A DNA stretch of 64,000 bases from the NCBI GenBank assembly GCA_963790775.1, contig CAWBPR010000005.1:496001-560000 (forward strand). Direction: 5' to 3'. The notes under the pieces are model-generated. The model was not told the DNA's origin and made no database searches. It saw only the letters and a program-made list of their open reading frames with translations. Position numbers and translations under genes: made by a program. Every line of letters starts with the position of its first letter. The stretch's first letter is position 1. This document shows, one piece after another, positions 9,190 through 17,105 of the stretch. The stretch is from JASJBU01 sp963790775. Its GTDB lineage: Bacteria > Pseudomonadota > Gammaproteobacteria > Chromatiales > Chromatiaceae.

Positions 9190-9912
9190 ATGCTGAACTG
9201 GCATAACCCGCAAGCCTACCGTTTCTCAGAACGGCTCAATGCAGAGCAATGGGCCTGGGAATATCTGAGACGCAACCCGTGCTACAGGCATGAGTGGCGG
9301 GAGTTCTATACAACCTGGCAGGCGCTGGAAGCAACCTACGGCAAGCCTGCGCAGCGCGACATAGCTGCCTGGAAGCGGGATCCGCGAGCCTGGGTGCCGG
9401 CCGCAGAATGCACTGCGAGTGACTGCAGGGTGGATGGCGAGAAGGTTCTGATCGAATGCGCCCTGGGTGCGCGCTGGGGATTTTATAAGTTTCCACCGGA
9501 TCCGGCCGATGATGATCCGGTGGGCGGCGGGCGTCTGGTGTGGCGGGAGTTTGCTGTCGAACCGGCGCTTGTTGAGCGTGAGTCGGAGTCAAGGGTGAAC
9601 CCCGAATCTGTTATGCTCTGCTTCGACCTTTCCCTGCCGCTGCGCGATCAATTGGCAACTGCCAAGCGGTTGCTGCAGATCGAGCAGCGCAACCGTGTCC
9701 AGGCGGGTAGCATAAAAGCCCCAAGAGTCTCTGCCCATCGTGAGAAACTCTGCCGCATGTTGCGGTTGTTGGATGCCCTGGAAGCCGGGGCGGATATGGA
9801 TCAGATACAATCCATGCTCTATGCGGAATTAACAGAGTGTTTTTCAGATGATAGACGTGACGCGATACAGTTGCGTGATCATCAGTATCGTCGTCTGTTG
9901 CTCCTGGAATAG
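9190..9912 (+). CDS. DUF2285-type putative regulator with N-terminal 'WxFLRRNP' domain
   Basis: A 240-residue protein. The N-terminus carries WAWEYLRRNPCYRHEW, the signature of a short domain (DUF6499/Trans_reg type) usually found ahead of DUF2285. The C-terminal half (about 130-240) is helical, with SLPLRDQLATAKRLLQIEQ and a basic end, consistent with DUF2285. Such proteins are common on integrative conjugative elements and islands and are thought to be transcription-related, but no function is proved. Its presence 2-5 kb from an integrase remnant suggests it belongs to the same former island. The start context is weak, with no clear ribosome-binding site before the ATG. Confidence 0.6.
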   Translation: MLNWHNPQAYRFSERLNAEQWAWEYLRRNPCYRHEWREFYTTWQALEATYGKPAQRDIAAWKRDPRAWVPAAECTASDCRVDGEKVLIECALGARWGFYKFPPDPADDDPVGGGRLVWREFAVEPALVERESESRVNPESVMLCFDLSLPLRDQLATAKRLLQIEQRNRVQAGSIKAPRVSAHREKLCRMLRLLDALEAGADMDQIQSMLYAELTECFSDDRRDAIQLRDHQYRRLLLLE

Positions 9913-10002
9913 ACCTTCAGTGGTTGAGTGGTCTTAGAATGTAGTTAAGACTAATTTAATTGATTCAGGAGATGAATCATTTCTTACAAGGGGAGACCTG
10001 CC

Positions 10003-10293
10003 ATGCGTAGATTCATGCGTCATCCATCTGATGTGCCGATTGAATATGAGTTGTATGGAAAGCTGGACGCGAATCAAAAACCACTTAAGAATTATAGTGA
10101 AGGCGGCCTTTGCTTTATTGCAGATGAGTGGATCGAGCCCGATGCTGAAATCCATCTCGGCTTTCCTACTCATCCGTCTGTCGTTAAAGCAGAGGGCACG
10201 GTCGTCTGGTGTAAGCCGATTGACGGACACTTTGAGGTGGGAGTGAGATTTCAGGATGAGGGTATGGATTTAGCAATCAGCATGGCTGAGTAA
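10003..10293 (+). CDS. Single-domain PilZ protein (c-di-GMP binding)
   Basis: A 96-residue stand-alone PilZ domain. The two signature blocks are visible: the N-terminal arginine motif in RRFMRHPSDVPIEY and NYSEGGLCF, corresponding to the family's D/NxSxxG. PilZ domains bind cyclic di-GMP and switch motility, exopolysaccharide or secretion targets. AGGGGAG lies six bases before the ATG. The C-terminus is short but complete enough for the beta-barrel. No polysaccharide or flagellar gene is adjacent, so its partner is unknown; the amyloid-like locus 5 kb downstream is the only obvious matrix system nearby. Confidence 0.85.
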   Translation: MRRFMRHPSDVPIEYELYGKLDANQKPLKNYSEGGLCFIADEWIEPDAEIHLGFPTHPSVVKAEGTVVWCKPIDGHFEVGVRFQDEGMDLAISMAE

Positions 10294-10362
10294 GGTCGTC
10301 GGTGAGAGATCCCAGAAATAGCTTCACGTCTTCAATACCAACAACATACGGTGAATGTAATT

Positions 10363-10869
10363 ATGCAATTGTCTATTCTTTTTCGCCCTAAAATTATTCT
10401 TCCATTGATGCTTTTTCTTGTCGCCGACCTGATGGCGGCAGACGTTATCACGGTAAAAAAGCTGATGCCGGATCTCGCTTTGGAGATGGTGCAAACAGCG
10501 GTAAATGCCTGCAGGTCGGATGGTTACCAGGTGACTGCGGTGGTGGTTGATCGTGATGGGGCTGCCATGGCGCTGTTGCGGGATGTGCATGCCAGCCGTT
10601 TCACCATCCAGATTGCTCGTGACAAGGCGAATGCCGTAATCCTTTCCGGCATCGCCTCCGGCGCTTTCCGGGACAGTCGCCGGGATATCCAACAGGAGAT
10701 GAACCATGTGGACGGCGTGCTGGTGCTGCAGGGCGGACTGCCGATTCGGGCTTCAGGTTCTTTGCTGGGTGCGATTGGAGTAAGTGGAGCGCCAGGGGGG
10801 GAGAAGGATGAACTCTGTGCGCAAAAGGCTATTGATTCCGTAGAGGAACGATTGGAGTTCGCTGATTAG
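10363..10869 (+). CDS. Exported GlcG/HbpS-family protein
   Basis: About 168 residues with an N-terminal hydrophobic signal peptide (cleavage likely after LMAAD-type sequence near residue 26) and a GlcG/HbpS domain. The family core is visible as TAVVVDRDGAAMALLRD, followed by the helix IARDKANAV and the strand GALGVSG-like LGAIGVSG. Characterised relatives bind haem or sense redox state (HbpS), while GlcG itself has no defined function. The protein should be periplasmic. A GTG four codons upstream (10351) is an alternative start; neither has a good ribosome-binding site. It is a monocistronic gene. Confidence 0.75.
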   Translation: MQLSILFRPKIILPLMLFLVADLMAADVITVKKLMPDLALEMVQTAVNACRSDGYQVTAVVVDRDGAAMALLRDVHASRFTIQIARDKANAVILSGIASGAFRDSRRDIQQEMNHVDGVLVLQGGLPIRASGSLLGAIGVSGAPGGEKDELCAQKAIDSVEERLEFAD

Positions 10870-11298
10870 TTCAGAAACCCACATGATGTAGTCTCTGATT
10901 TTAGACTTTATCTGGTAGATAGTACCGGAATAAAGAACGACGATGCTGGTTGTAGTCATGGAATAATGACAATAATTCTACACAATTGTTAGAGATGTAA
11001 TTGATTTCGCGAATTTTGTTGTATTGATTTCAACGTGTTTCTGAATGCTGGAGCTTGGTAAGTTTTTGCCAGTAGAAATGCTGATCAAAACTCGGCAAAT
11101 AGATGGGATAGTCATAGCGTAGCTGGCTTCCGCCCTAGCTGTTTGTCATCAATAAAGATGAGTGGTAGTGTCTCTGCTCGCCACTGAAGAGACTGAATTC
11201 GATTTCGACATTACTATAAGGAGGTGGTTACAAAGCCCAATCATTACTTATGACTCATCATTCAATAGTAAATAAATAAAATTCAAGGAGAAAGGATC
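10870..11298. other. AT-rich intergenic gap
   Basis: About 430 bases with no convincing ORF. A ribosome-binding site (AAGGAGAAAGG) lies just before the next start at 11299, and the AT-rich part upstream probably holds its promoter. No repeat or RNA gene was recognised. Confidence 0.4.
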
Positions 11299-11574
11299 AT
11301 GAAAAGAATATATCTGGCTTTACTCACAGTGATGTTTGTTGCTACATCTTCCGCCGCTTTTGCTGCAGATGGTGATTCTGGCAAAAGTTCTGGTAGTGGT
11401 TATGGTGGAGGTTCTGTGAACCCAGGTCCAGAATTCAACACACCAAGGGGTCATGGTGAGGAGGCATCTCAGGACGAGGATCAAGCGCATGAGCGTGAGT
11501 TCAATGAGGCGGCTCCAGGCGCGTGGAGTAAGGATCCTGAGCCTGGTAAAGATAAACCTTCGGCTGATAAATAG
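11299..11574 (+). CDS. Small secreted Gly/Ser-rich acidic protein, unknown function
   Basis: 91 residues. A textbook signal peptide (LALLTVMFVATSSAAFAA) ends near residue 23. The mature part of about 68 residues is polar and low-complexity: a GKSSGSGYGGGSVNPG stretch, then many Glu, Asp and Lys with a Pro/Lys-rich tail. No cysteines and no known domain. A strong ribosome-binding site precedes the ATG and a terminator hairpin follows 26 bases after the stop, so it is a complete single-gene transcription unit. The disordered composition suggests an extracellular or periplasmic stress protein, but the function is unknown. Confidence 0.75.
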   Translation: MKRIYLALLTVMFVATSSAAFAADGDSGKSSGSGYGGGSVNPGPEFNTPRGHGEEASQDEDQAHEREFNEAAPGAWSKDPEPGKDKPSADK

Positions 11575-11600
11575 CAGAAACACTTAGAAGTATCACATAA

Positions 11601-11628
11601 ACAAGCGGGCTCTTACGGGCCCGCTTGT
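11601..11628 (+). terminator. Rho-independent terminator-like hairpin
   Basis: Perfect 10-bp arms ACAAGCGGGC and GCCCGCTTGT with an 8-base loop, 26 bases after the stop of the small secreted protein gene. The following T-tract is short and interrupted. Confidence 0.7.
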
Positions 11629-11639
11629 TGTCTTCCAAA

Positions 11640-11939
11640 AGTGGAATGAAAGCACTCGTTCTTCTTACGCAATATGGATGACACTCTCGGAAATTATCCA
11701 CTTGTTCACTGTGATCGGTGGACTTTTTCTTTGAGTCACGAACACTGCATGACAGTCAGTTGCTGCAGAAGTTTCAACACGGCAAGGACATCAATGACAG
11801 GATAGCGTGAAAGCTGCTATTCATATAATACATCTAGAGATGATGGAACCGAGTCAACTACCTTATATAAGATTTAAGTGTATTCTCGCGACTTGATCTG
11901 ACAGTTACCGGTTTTGACGGAGTGACTGTCAGGTCAAAT
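11640..11939. other. Gap with IS481-end-like inverted repeat
   Basis: About 300 bases without a gene. At 11898-11932 the arms CTGACAGT and ACTGTCAG enclose 19 bases, just beyond the 3' end of the transposase remnant. This may be what is left of the element's terminal inverted repeat. Confidence 0.3.
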
Positions 11940-12470
11940 TCAACCTACGAATTTTTCCTTCCAGATTTGTTTTCCGTCTTCCAGTGTGGCCAACGGTGTC
12001 CGACCACAGTACATCTTTCCCTGATGTGTTCGCTCCTGATTGTAGTACAAAAGCCATTCGTCGAGATCCTGTTGTAGGCTTTCGATATCAGCATAGAGCT
12101 TTTTCCTGAATGTCACCTGATAGAACTCGTTCAGGATGGTTCGATGAAACCGCTCGCAGATTCCATTGGTTTGTGATGACTTCGCCTTGGTTCTGGTGTG
12201 GTCGATATCATTCAGCGCCAGGTAAAGCTGGTAATCGTGCTGTTCAGCCTTTCCGCAGTACTCGGTGCCGCGGTCGGTCAGGATGATACCCTCCTGAGCC
12301 ACTCTCTCCTCCAGGGCGCGTAGCCGATCCTTGAAACAGGCCAGCTTGTGGCGCATCCAGATGCTACGGACACCGCTGGATGAGACGAAGACTCCCAGCT
12401 TTCGCAGTTCGTTGCTGGTTCTGGGTTTTTCTGTTGACAGGATAATCAATACATGCGCTGACACAGGCAA
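11940..12470 (-). pseudogene. IS481-type transposase remnant with internal in-frame deletion
   Basis: A 176-codon frame with the C-terminal half of an IS481/IS3-type DDE transposase: ILTDRGTEYCG (second catalytic Asp region), TNGICERFHRTILNEF (catalytic Glu) and the terminal YNQERTHQG. Upstream of these it has RTSNELRKLGVFVSSSGVRS and RLRALEERVAQEG, which in full-length relatives lie about 85 residues before the DRG motif. Here AQEGIILT runs straight into DRGTEYCG, so the segment with the first catalytic Asp is gone, as is the N-terminal helix-turn-helix. The frame stays open across the junction (about 12280-12290). It cannot encode an active transposase. It abuts vapC with only 7 bases between. 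Confidence 0.8.
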
Positions 12471-12477
12471 GCCTGGA

Positions 12478-12873
12478 TTAAGGTTTGACGATCTTCAAAG
12501 GGAAGTGTTCTGCAATGGGTGCGAAATCCTTGTCGTTGTGCAGCAATGAGCAATGATGTTCGAGTGCTGTGGCAGCAATAATGCAGTCATTGGTTTTGCG
12601 GATGGTGATGCCCTGCTTGCGTAGTTTGCGATAAATGTCCGCTGCACAAACGAATACAGCTTCGTGCGTTGGCAACATAATCAGTGGGCTAAGATCACGC
12701 TGAACGCGCCGGTACATGACATCATCGCCTATACTCTGGAGGATCTCTGTCAGTATGATCCCGCACAGAGCAAGGTCTTCGTTGTCGAGGATAGATTGCT
12801 CCAGCTTGGCTACATGCGGCAGATCTCGGCCAGCAAAGAAATCGATCCAGACACTGGTGTCGACCAGAATCAC
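12478..12873 (-). CDS. vapC: VapC-type PIN-domain toxin (ribonuclease)
   Basis: A 131-residue PIN domain. Conserved acidic residues are visible in ILVDTSVWIDFF (Asp5), the TEIL motif (Glu), KTNDCIIAATA (Asp) and HNDKDFAPIA (Asp), which together bind Mg2+ in these RNases. VapC toxins cleave tRNA or rRNA when not bound by VapB. It starts with GTG, which overlaps the TGA of the upstream antitoxin, the typical coupled vapBC layout. The 3' end touches the IS481 remnant, so the insertion may have trimmed only downstream DNA; the toxin itself looks complete. Confidence 0.88.
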   Translation of the reverse strand: MILVDTSVWIDFFAGRDLPHVAKLEQSILDNEDLALCGIILTEILQSIGDDVMYRRVQRDLSPLIMLPTHEAVFVCAADIYRKLRKQGITIRKTNDCIIAATALEHHCSLLHNDKDFAPIAEHFPLKIVKP

Positions 12874-13085
12874 TGACCACGACCGGTGCGCATTTCCGTA
12901 AGATCTCCTTTCCAGGTGACCTTGCCTTTGAGCGAGAGGATTTTCTGCTGCTGCTTGTGCCGCAGGAGTTCGCGCAAGGCGAAATCAACCAGTTCGCGGC
13001 GGGTTTTAAGCCCAGTGGCCTTGAGGCCGGCCTCGACCAATTTGCTGTCAAGCACGATGTTGGTACGCACGGTATCTGATTCCAT
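12870..13085 (-). CDS. vapB: VapB-type antitoxin
   Basis: About 71 residues from the ATG at 13085 (an upstream ATG at 13115 would add ten residues). The N-terminus TVRTNIVLDSKLVEAGL is a ribbon-helix-helix type DNA-binding segment, and the helix LKTRRELVDFALRELLR follows; the C-terminal tail KGDLTEMR would wrap the toxin. It precedes and overlaps vapC by four bases. Antitoxins of this kind normally repress their own promoter, which would lie in 13086-13200. This pair is one of the few intact accessory modules left at this eroded island edge. Confidence 0.85.
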   Translation of the reverse strand: MESDTVRTNIVLDSKLVEAGLKATGLKTRRELVDFALRELLRHKQQQKILSLKGKVTWKGDLTEMRTGRGQ

Positions 13086-13203
13086 GGTATCTGCTCCAGT
13101 AACAAGTATACACATTTACTACGTTATTATGTGTATTGTAGGCTGGAAAGGGTTCGTGGGTAAAGCTTCCGCGTCCTGCTCACCCCTCACCTGCCTCTAG
13201 AAC

Positions 13204-14227
13204 TCAACCCATCAGCTGATCCAGACGCTCGACCAGGTCTTCTGCACGGAGGTGGGTGTAGCGTTTGAGCATCTGCATGGATTTGTGGCCGGAGATGGCG
13301 GTGACTTCCTGATCGCCGAGTCCAGCTTCGACCAGGCGGGAAACTGCCTCGTGGCGCAGGTCGTGGAAGCGCAGATTGGTGATCTTGGTGTCTTTGATGA
13401 TCTTCTTCCAGGCCATGCGAAATTCGTAGGCATGCCTTTTCCCATCACGGCCGGGTTCACCCCAGAAGGTGAGGTCGGTATCCAGGGAGCGGATCGGGTA
13501 ATCCAGTGCAGCGGTCAGTACCTGCCTGGCTTGCTTGTACAGTGGTACTGTTCGGGCGCTGCCGTTCTTGGTGTCGGTGAGTCGCACCACCCGGCGTTTG
13601 AGATCGACCTGATCACCCCACAGGCTGGTGATTTCTCCAGCCCAGCATGGGATTGGAATATTGGTCGCAGGCCTCGAGCAGGGTCTGCTCCTCATCGGCG
13701 CTCAGTCGTCGGTTGCGCCCCTGTCCTGCGGGTGATTTACGGATGTTCATGACCGGGTTGTAGACCAGCCCCAGTTGCCACTCCTTGATGGCAATGGTGA
13801 ACAGATGCGAGAGGAGGGCGAGTTCCAGCCGCACGGTATCGGCCGATTTCCCGGCGGCCAGTCGTTGATCTCGGTAATGGGTGATCAAGTTCGGATTGAG
13901 TGCGGCGAGACTGTTATTACCCAATTCGGCCTTCAGTGCCTTGATCTTATGTTGCTCGGCGGCATAGGTGCTTGGCTTTTTGGTCGAAATGACCTCTCGA
14001 AGGTAGCGATCCAAAGCGTGCTTCAGCAACAGCTGGCTGGCATCCGCACGATCGATGTACACACCACGCACCATCTCGTCTTCCGTACGTCTGGCCCAAT
14101 CTTGGGCATCACGCTTGGAGCGAAATGTTTTGATCGTGGTCGGCCAACCTCTCTCACGGAGAATCGCCTTCCACGTAAATAGAAGAAGGGGTCTTACTGC
14201 CGATTCGTGGGTGTACCGAACGACCAA
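13204..14227 (-). pseudogene. Tyrosine recombinase (integrase), frameshifted and lacking catalytic Arg I
   Basis: Two overlapping frames make one phage/island-type integrase. The 5' part (13613-14227) has the SAM-like core-binding domain, ending LEACDQYSNPMLGW. The 3' part (13204-13695) resumes at AGEITSLWGDQVDL and carries HDLRHEAVSRL (His-x-x-Arg) and GHKSMQMLKRYTHL (His and the Tyr nucleophile). Relatives have about ten residues ending in TGMR before AGEI; here these are missing and Trp stands where Arg I should be. The two sides share the bases CCAGC at the junction (13637-13641), consistent with a microhomology deletion. The protein should be inactive. The gene starts 40 bases from a tRNA 3' fragment, the likely attachment site. 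Confidence 0.85.
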
Positions 14228-14266
14228 GGGGCTTTGAAAGGGGATATTTTAACTTATTGTTTTTAT

Positions 14267-14311
14267 TGGTGGGCCCACTAGGACTCGAACCTAGGAGCAA
14301 GGGATTATGAG
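14267..14311 (-). other. 3' half of a tRNA gene (CAU anticodon), probable attachment site
   Basis: Read on the minus strand this holds the anticodon loop CTCATAA (CAU; elongator Met or Ile2 type), a variable loop, a perfect T-arm with GTTCGAGTC, the acceptor strand TGGGCCC, discriminator A and an encoded CCA. The sequence 5' of the anticodon loop no longer pairs and is not tRNA. Tyrosine integrases commonly recombine within the 3' half of tRNA genes, so this is best read as an att site of the adjacent integrase, not as a functional tRNA gene. Confidence 0.8.
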
Positions 14312-14679
14312 TGTCAATAAAATCAATAAGTTACTGATTATTCTAGATTAGGTCAGATTTGGTTGAAGCAGAGAATATCATTTTGATTCATTAGGATAGA
14401 ACAAGTTAGCGTAGATAGTGAAAACTGAGCAGTGTATCGGGAGTGTACTGCCAAAAAGGTCTCTGTTTTGATGTAATATTTTTCCGTCTATCGGCCAATG
14501 CGCCAGCAGTGGTATAAGAATGTACCGTCTTCGGACCGAATATGGAGTGGTCTAGCTTTACGTATCCATTGCGATCCATGTTTATCAGCCAGCTGACAAA
14601 CATGGGTCAGATGCTTGGGATTCTGTATTGTCTAACGCTAGCCCTGATAATCAACGATGACTCGTTTGGTAATGAGATG
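14312..14679. other. Gap between att fragment and IS91 remnant
   Basis: About 370 bases without a recognisable gene. An ORF starting at 14542 runs into the IS91 fragment, but its first 50 codons resemble nothing known. Confidence 0.3.
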
Positions 14680-14890
14680 GGTAAGCTGGCCGGCTTGAGC
14701 CTGTACGTTGGGGTAGTAGCCAAGGTCCATGAACGCAAGAAGCTCGAGCGGTTGTGCCGCTATATCAGCCGCCCGGGCGGTGTCCGAGCTGCGGCGGGGC
14801 GCTGCGGATCATCGCATCGAAGATCCAGTGGTGATCAAGACGATTCCATCCTGGCCCGTAAACAGTGCATCCATGCACAACTCCTCCATC
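14680..14890 (+). pseudogene. IS91-family transposase fragment A
   Basis: Codons for HERKKLERLCRYISRP match the conserved C-terminal half of IS91-type (Y2 rolling-circle) transposases. After a jump in the protein and a frame change come CGGALRIIAS and IEDPVVIKTI, which in relatives lie well over 100 residues further on. So this is an internally deleted, frameshifted remnant. It lies upstream of the amyloid-like locus in the same orientation as fragment B at 21.6-22.2 kb. Confidence 0.7.
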
Positions 14891-15078
14891 CTTTGTTTCG
14901 TAGACGATGCTTCCCTGCACCACTGCTCCGGGACTCCACTTCGTTCCACCTGGTATGACGGTGTTCTTAGCTTAAGTGAGTGCCATTCCCCTTAAAGGAA
15001 TCCAGGTAGGTTTAAATGTCAGATATTTTTACAGTTTCGTTTGTCGAATGGCCATTGCCTGAGAACGAAACCACAGCC

Positions 15079-15368
15079 GCAGGTTGTATTTTTATCTTCC
15101 TGGCAAAAATCGACCCCGAATGACGAGCGGTGAGTATTTGATTAAGGCATTGAATCTACGACCATAATCCCTTGGATCCGCCCATGGATCCAAGGGAAAT
15201 ACGGAGGCCTAATTGTAACAGCTGCAGGTTGTATTTTTATTTTCCCGGCAAAAAATCGACCTCGAATGACGAGCAGTGAGTATTTGAATAAGGCATTGAA
15301 TCTACCACCATAATCCCGTGGATCCACCCATGGACCCACGGGATAATACGGAGACCTAAGTGTCAGCT
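15079..15368. repeat. Two tandem 145-bp repeats, each with a hairpin
   Basis: Unit 1 is 15079-15223 and unit 2 is 15224-15368; they differ at scattered positions. Each contains an 11-bp inverted repeat: 15169-15196 (arms CCCTTGGATCC and GGATCCAAGGG) and 15315-15342 (CCCGTGGATCC and GGACCCACGGG). One stem difference is compensated (T:A to G:C); a second becomes A:C on this strand but U:G in a minus-strand RNA. A partial third copy of the junction, with TGTCAGMTATTTTTAC, occurs at 15018 and 15361. The array sits just upstream of the amyloid-like operon. Confidence 0.85.
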
Positions 15369-15428
15369 ATTTTTACAACCTCGTTTTCTGAATTTCGCAT
15401 TAACCAAATAAATCAAACGGTTAACTAT

Positions 15429-15446
15429 TTGGCATATGAATTGCAT
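15429..15446 (+). promoter_or_regulatory. Sigma-54 (-24/-12) promoter candidate for the amyloid-like operon
   Basis: TTGGCATATGAATTGCAT matches the sigma-54 consensus (YTGGCACG-N4-TTGCW). The invariant GG (15431-15432) and GC (15443-15444) are ten bases apart, which is the required spacing. It points towards the operon and lies about 170 bases before the first ATG, leaving a long leader. Upstream, the 145-bp repeats could hold enhancer-binding sites, but none is recognised. Confidence 0.6.
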
Positions 15447-15614
15447 TCCTAAATGTTGAGCCCTTTTGTTAGTTGGGCTGACGAGTAAAGTTTGGCGATA
15501 TCTATCGCTGTACAGCACAGGGTGCTACGGATGGTAAGGCCTTGTTGTGTAGGGAGAGAGGGTTGTTGGGACGTACGCACCAAATCATAAAAGTACTTAA
15601 GGAGTGATTACTTC

Positions 15615-16658
15615 ATGAAAACCTATAAGTTAACTATTATTTCCGCAAGCATCGCGCTGATCCTTGGCTTGACGAATGGCAGCGCGTTCGCAAACCCCAC
15701 AAATACAGCTAGCGAGGTGGATTCACAAACCGCCTCTGTTTCTGCCGATTCCACGGGAGACGGCTCGGCGGCAGCAAGCGAAGGTTCGACGGCAACTTCC
15801 GACAACACGGATAATTCGACCAACGATGCTTCGATGAATACGGCTGACTCGTACAACGATAATTCGACGAATGATGCTTCGGTCAATACGGCTGATTCGA
15901 ACAACGATAGCTCCGACAACTCCGATAACTCGACGAATGACGCCTCAACCAATACGGATGCTTCGATCAATACGGCTGATTCGAACAACGATAGCTCCGA
16001 CAACTCCGATAACTCGACGAATGACGCCTCAACCAATACGGACGCTTCGGTCAGTACGGCTGATTCGTACAACGATAGCTCCGACAGCTCCGATAACTCG
16101 ACGAATGACGCTTCGGTCAGTACGGCTGATTCGAACAACGATAGCTCCGACAATTCCGATAACTCGACGAATGACGCCTCAACCAATACGGATGCTTCGG
16201 TCAATACGGCTGATTCGAACAACGATAGCTCCGACAACTCCGATAACTCGACGAATGACGACTCAACCAACATAGCTGATTCGTACAACGATAACTCTGA
16301 TAATTCGGACAACTCGGACAACTCGGACAACTCGGACAACTCGGACAAAAACTCCGACAATTCGGATAACTCGATGGTGGATAATTCGAATCAAGGTAAT
16401 ACCACTGATTCGTACAACGACAGCTCCGATAATTCTATCGGCTCAATCGCTGAAAATTACGCGAGTCTGAGTGGCGAAGTAAGTGGTAATACCGTCGACT
16501 TTGGCAGCGGTGATTACAATTACGATACGTCGAATGTTGTCGACAACGGCGCATTTGCCGGAGCCTCTGGACTTAACCAGAATGTCCAGAACAACGGAGC
16601 CAACAGCCTGGTGCAGCAGCAGGTTAATTTCCAGGGCAATCTCAACGTAAATCAATAA
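15615..16658 (+). CDS. Exported Asn/Asp/Ser-repeat protein, probable amyloid-like (Fap-type) subunit
   Basis: 347 residues. The signal peptide ends AFA (cleavage after residue 26). Residues about 60-275 are almost only Asn, Asp, Ser, Thr and Ala, built from units of 28, 22 or 16 residues (NNDSSDNSDNSTNDAS..TADS) and a short run of six DNS triplets. The last 70 residues are different: they end GAFAGASGLNQNVQNNGAN then SLVQQQVNFQGNLNVNQ, a motif shared with the next gene product. AAGGAG lies before the ATG. Position ahead of a C39 peptidase and a FapF-type barrel suggests the fibre subunit (FapB/C role), with the acidic repeats as spacers; the sequence is much more Asp/Ser-rich than Pseudomonas FapC. 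The assignment is by context. Confidence 0.75.
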   Translation: MKTYKLTIISASIALILGLTNGSAFANPTNTASEVDSQTASVSADSTGDGSAAASEGSTATSDNTDNSTNDASMNTADSYNDNSTNDASVNTADSNNDSSDNSDNSTNDASTNTDASINTADSNNDSSDNSDNSTNDASTNTDASVSTADSYNDSSDSSDNSTNDASVSTADSNNDSSDNSDNSTNDASTNTDASVNTADSNNDSSDNSDNSTNDDSTNIADSYNDNSDNSDNSDNSDNSDNSDKNSDNSDNSMVDNSNQGNTTDSYNDSSDNSIGSIAENYASLSGEVSGNTVDFGSGDYNYDTSNVVDNGAFAGASGLNQNVQNNGANSLVQQQVNFQGNLNVNQ

Positions 16659-16675
16659 TAACGTTGTAAACGATG

Positions 16676-16701
16676 CCGGCGGGTGAGCATTCACCCGCCG
16701 G
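16676..16701 (+). terminator. Intercistronic 11-bp hairpin
   Basis: Arms CCGGCGGGTGA and TCACCCGCCGG with loop GCAT, 18 bases after the stop of the repeat-protein gene and 39 before the next ATG. There is no T-tract, so it more likely stabilises the upstream mRNA or partly attenuates, giving more of the first subunit than of the downstream proteins (inference). Confidence 0.6.
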
Positions 16702-16739
16702 TAGTCCTTGGAATGATGCTATACAGGGAGGAGGAGCAG

Positions 16740-17105
16740 ATGAAACGATCTGTTTACTGTGTTTTGGTGGCATGCGCGCTCGCTATACCCTTACAGATCC
16801 AGGCTGACGAATCAGATGCTGCGGCGCCCGAAGCGTTTTTTTCCGCGACTGCGGTCAGTGACGGTGAACTGGATGGTTATAGAGGCGAAGGTATTGACGT
16901 CCAGACCATAACTAAGGCCGAACTGGACGGTACCCTGGATGGGAACACGGCGATCAACAGTCTCACCGGGTCTAACCTGATCAGTAACGGTGCTTTCGCC
17001 GATGCATCCGGCCTGACTACCGCAATCCAGAATTCGGGCAATAACGTCCTGATTCAGAATTCGACCATTGTGAATGTGGTCATCGAGGACTCACCTCTCC
17101 GATGA
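16740..17105 (+). CDS. Small exported protein of the amyloid-like operon
   Basis: 121 residues from the ATG at 16740, which follows GGGAGGAGGAG. The signal peptide ends near residue 22. The mature part has VSDGELDGYRGEG (residues 39-51), which resembles the double-glycine leader motif of C39-peptidase substrates. Its C-terminus, NGAFADASGLTTAIQNSGNN followed by VLIQNSTIVNVVIED, repeats the terminal motif of the preceding subunit. It overlaps the C39 peptidase gene by four bases (ATGA). By position it may be a minor or nucleating subunit (FapA/FapB-like role), but it is not clearly homologous to either. Confidence 0.75.
   Translation: MKRSVYCVLVACALAIPLQIQADESDAAAPEAFFSATAVSDGELDGYRGEGIDVQTITKAELDGTLDGNTAINSLTGSNLISNGAFADASGLTTAIQNSGNNVLIQNSTIVNVVIEDSPLR

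Noticed and set aside
14267..14311. A complete tRNA gene
   Set aside because: No D-arm, no 5' acceptor strand and no pairing 5' anticodon stem; only the 3' half is present.
15142..15339. 65-codon minus-strand ORF across the tandem repeat
   Set aside because: Its ends repeat with the 145-bp unit and it has no ribosome-binding site; it reflects the repeat.
15623..16360. A 245-codon minus-strand frame rich in Ser-Glu-Leu repeats
   Set aside because: It is the mirror of the Asn/Asp/Ser repeat gene; low complexity alone keeps it open. No start signals.
15800..16400. Repeats that might be taken for a CRISPR array
   Set aside because: The units are direct coding repeats with no unique spacers and stay in one reading frame.
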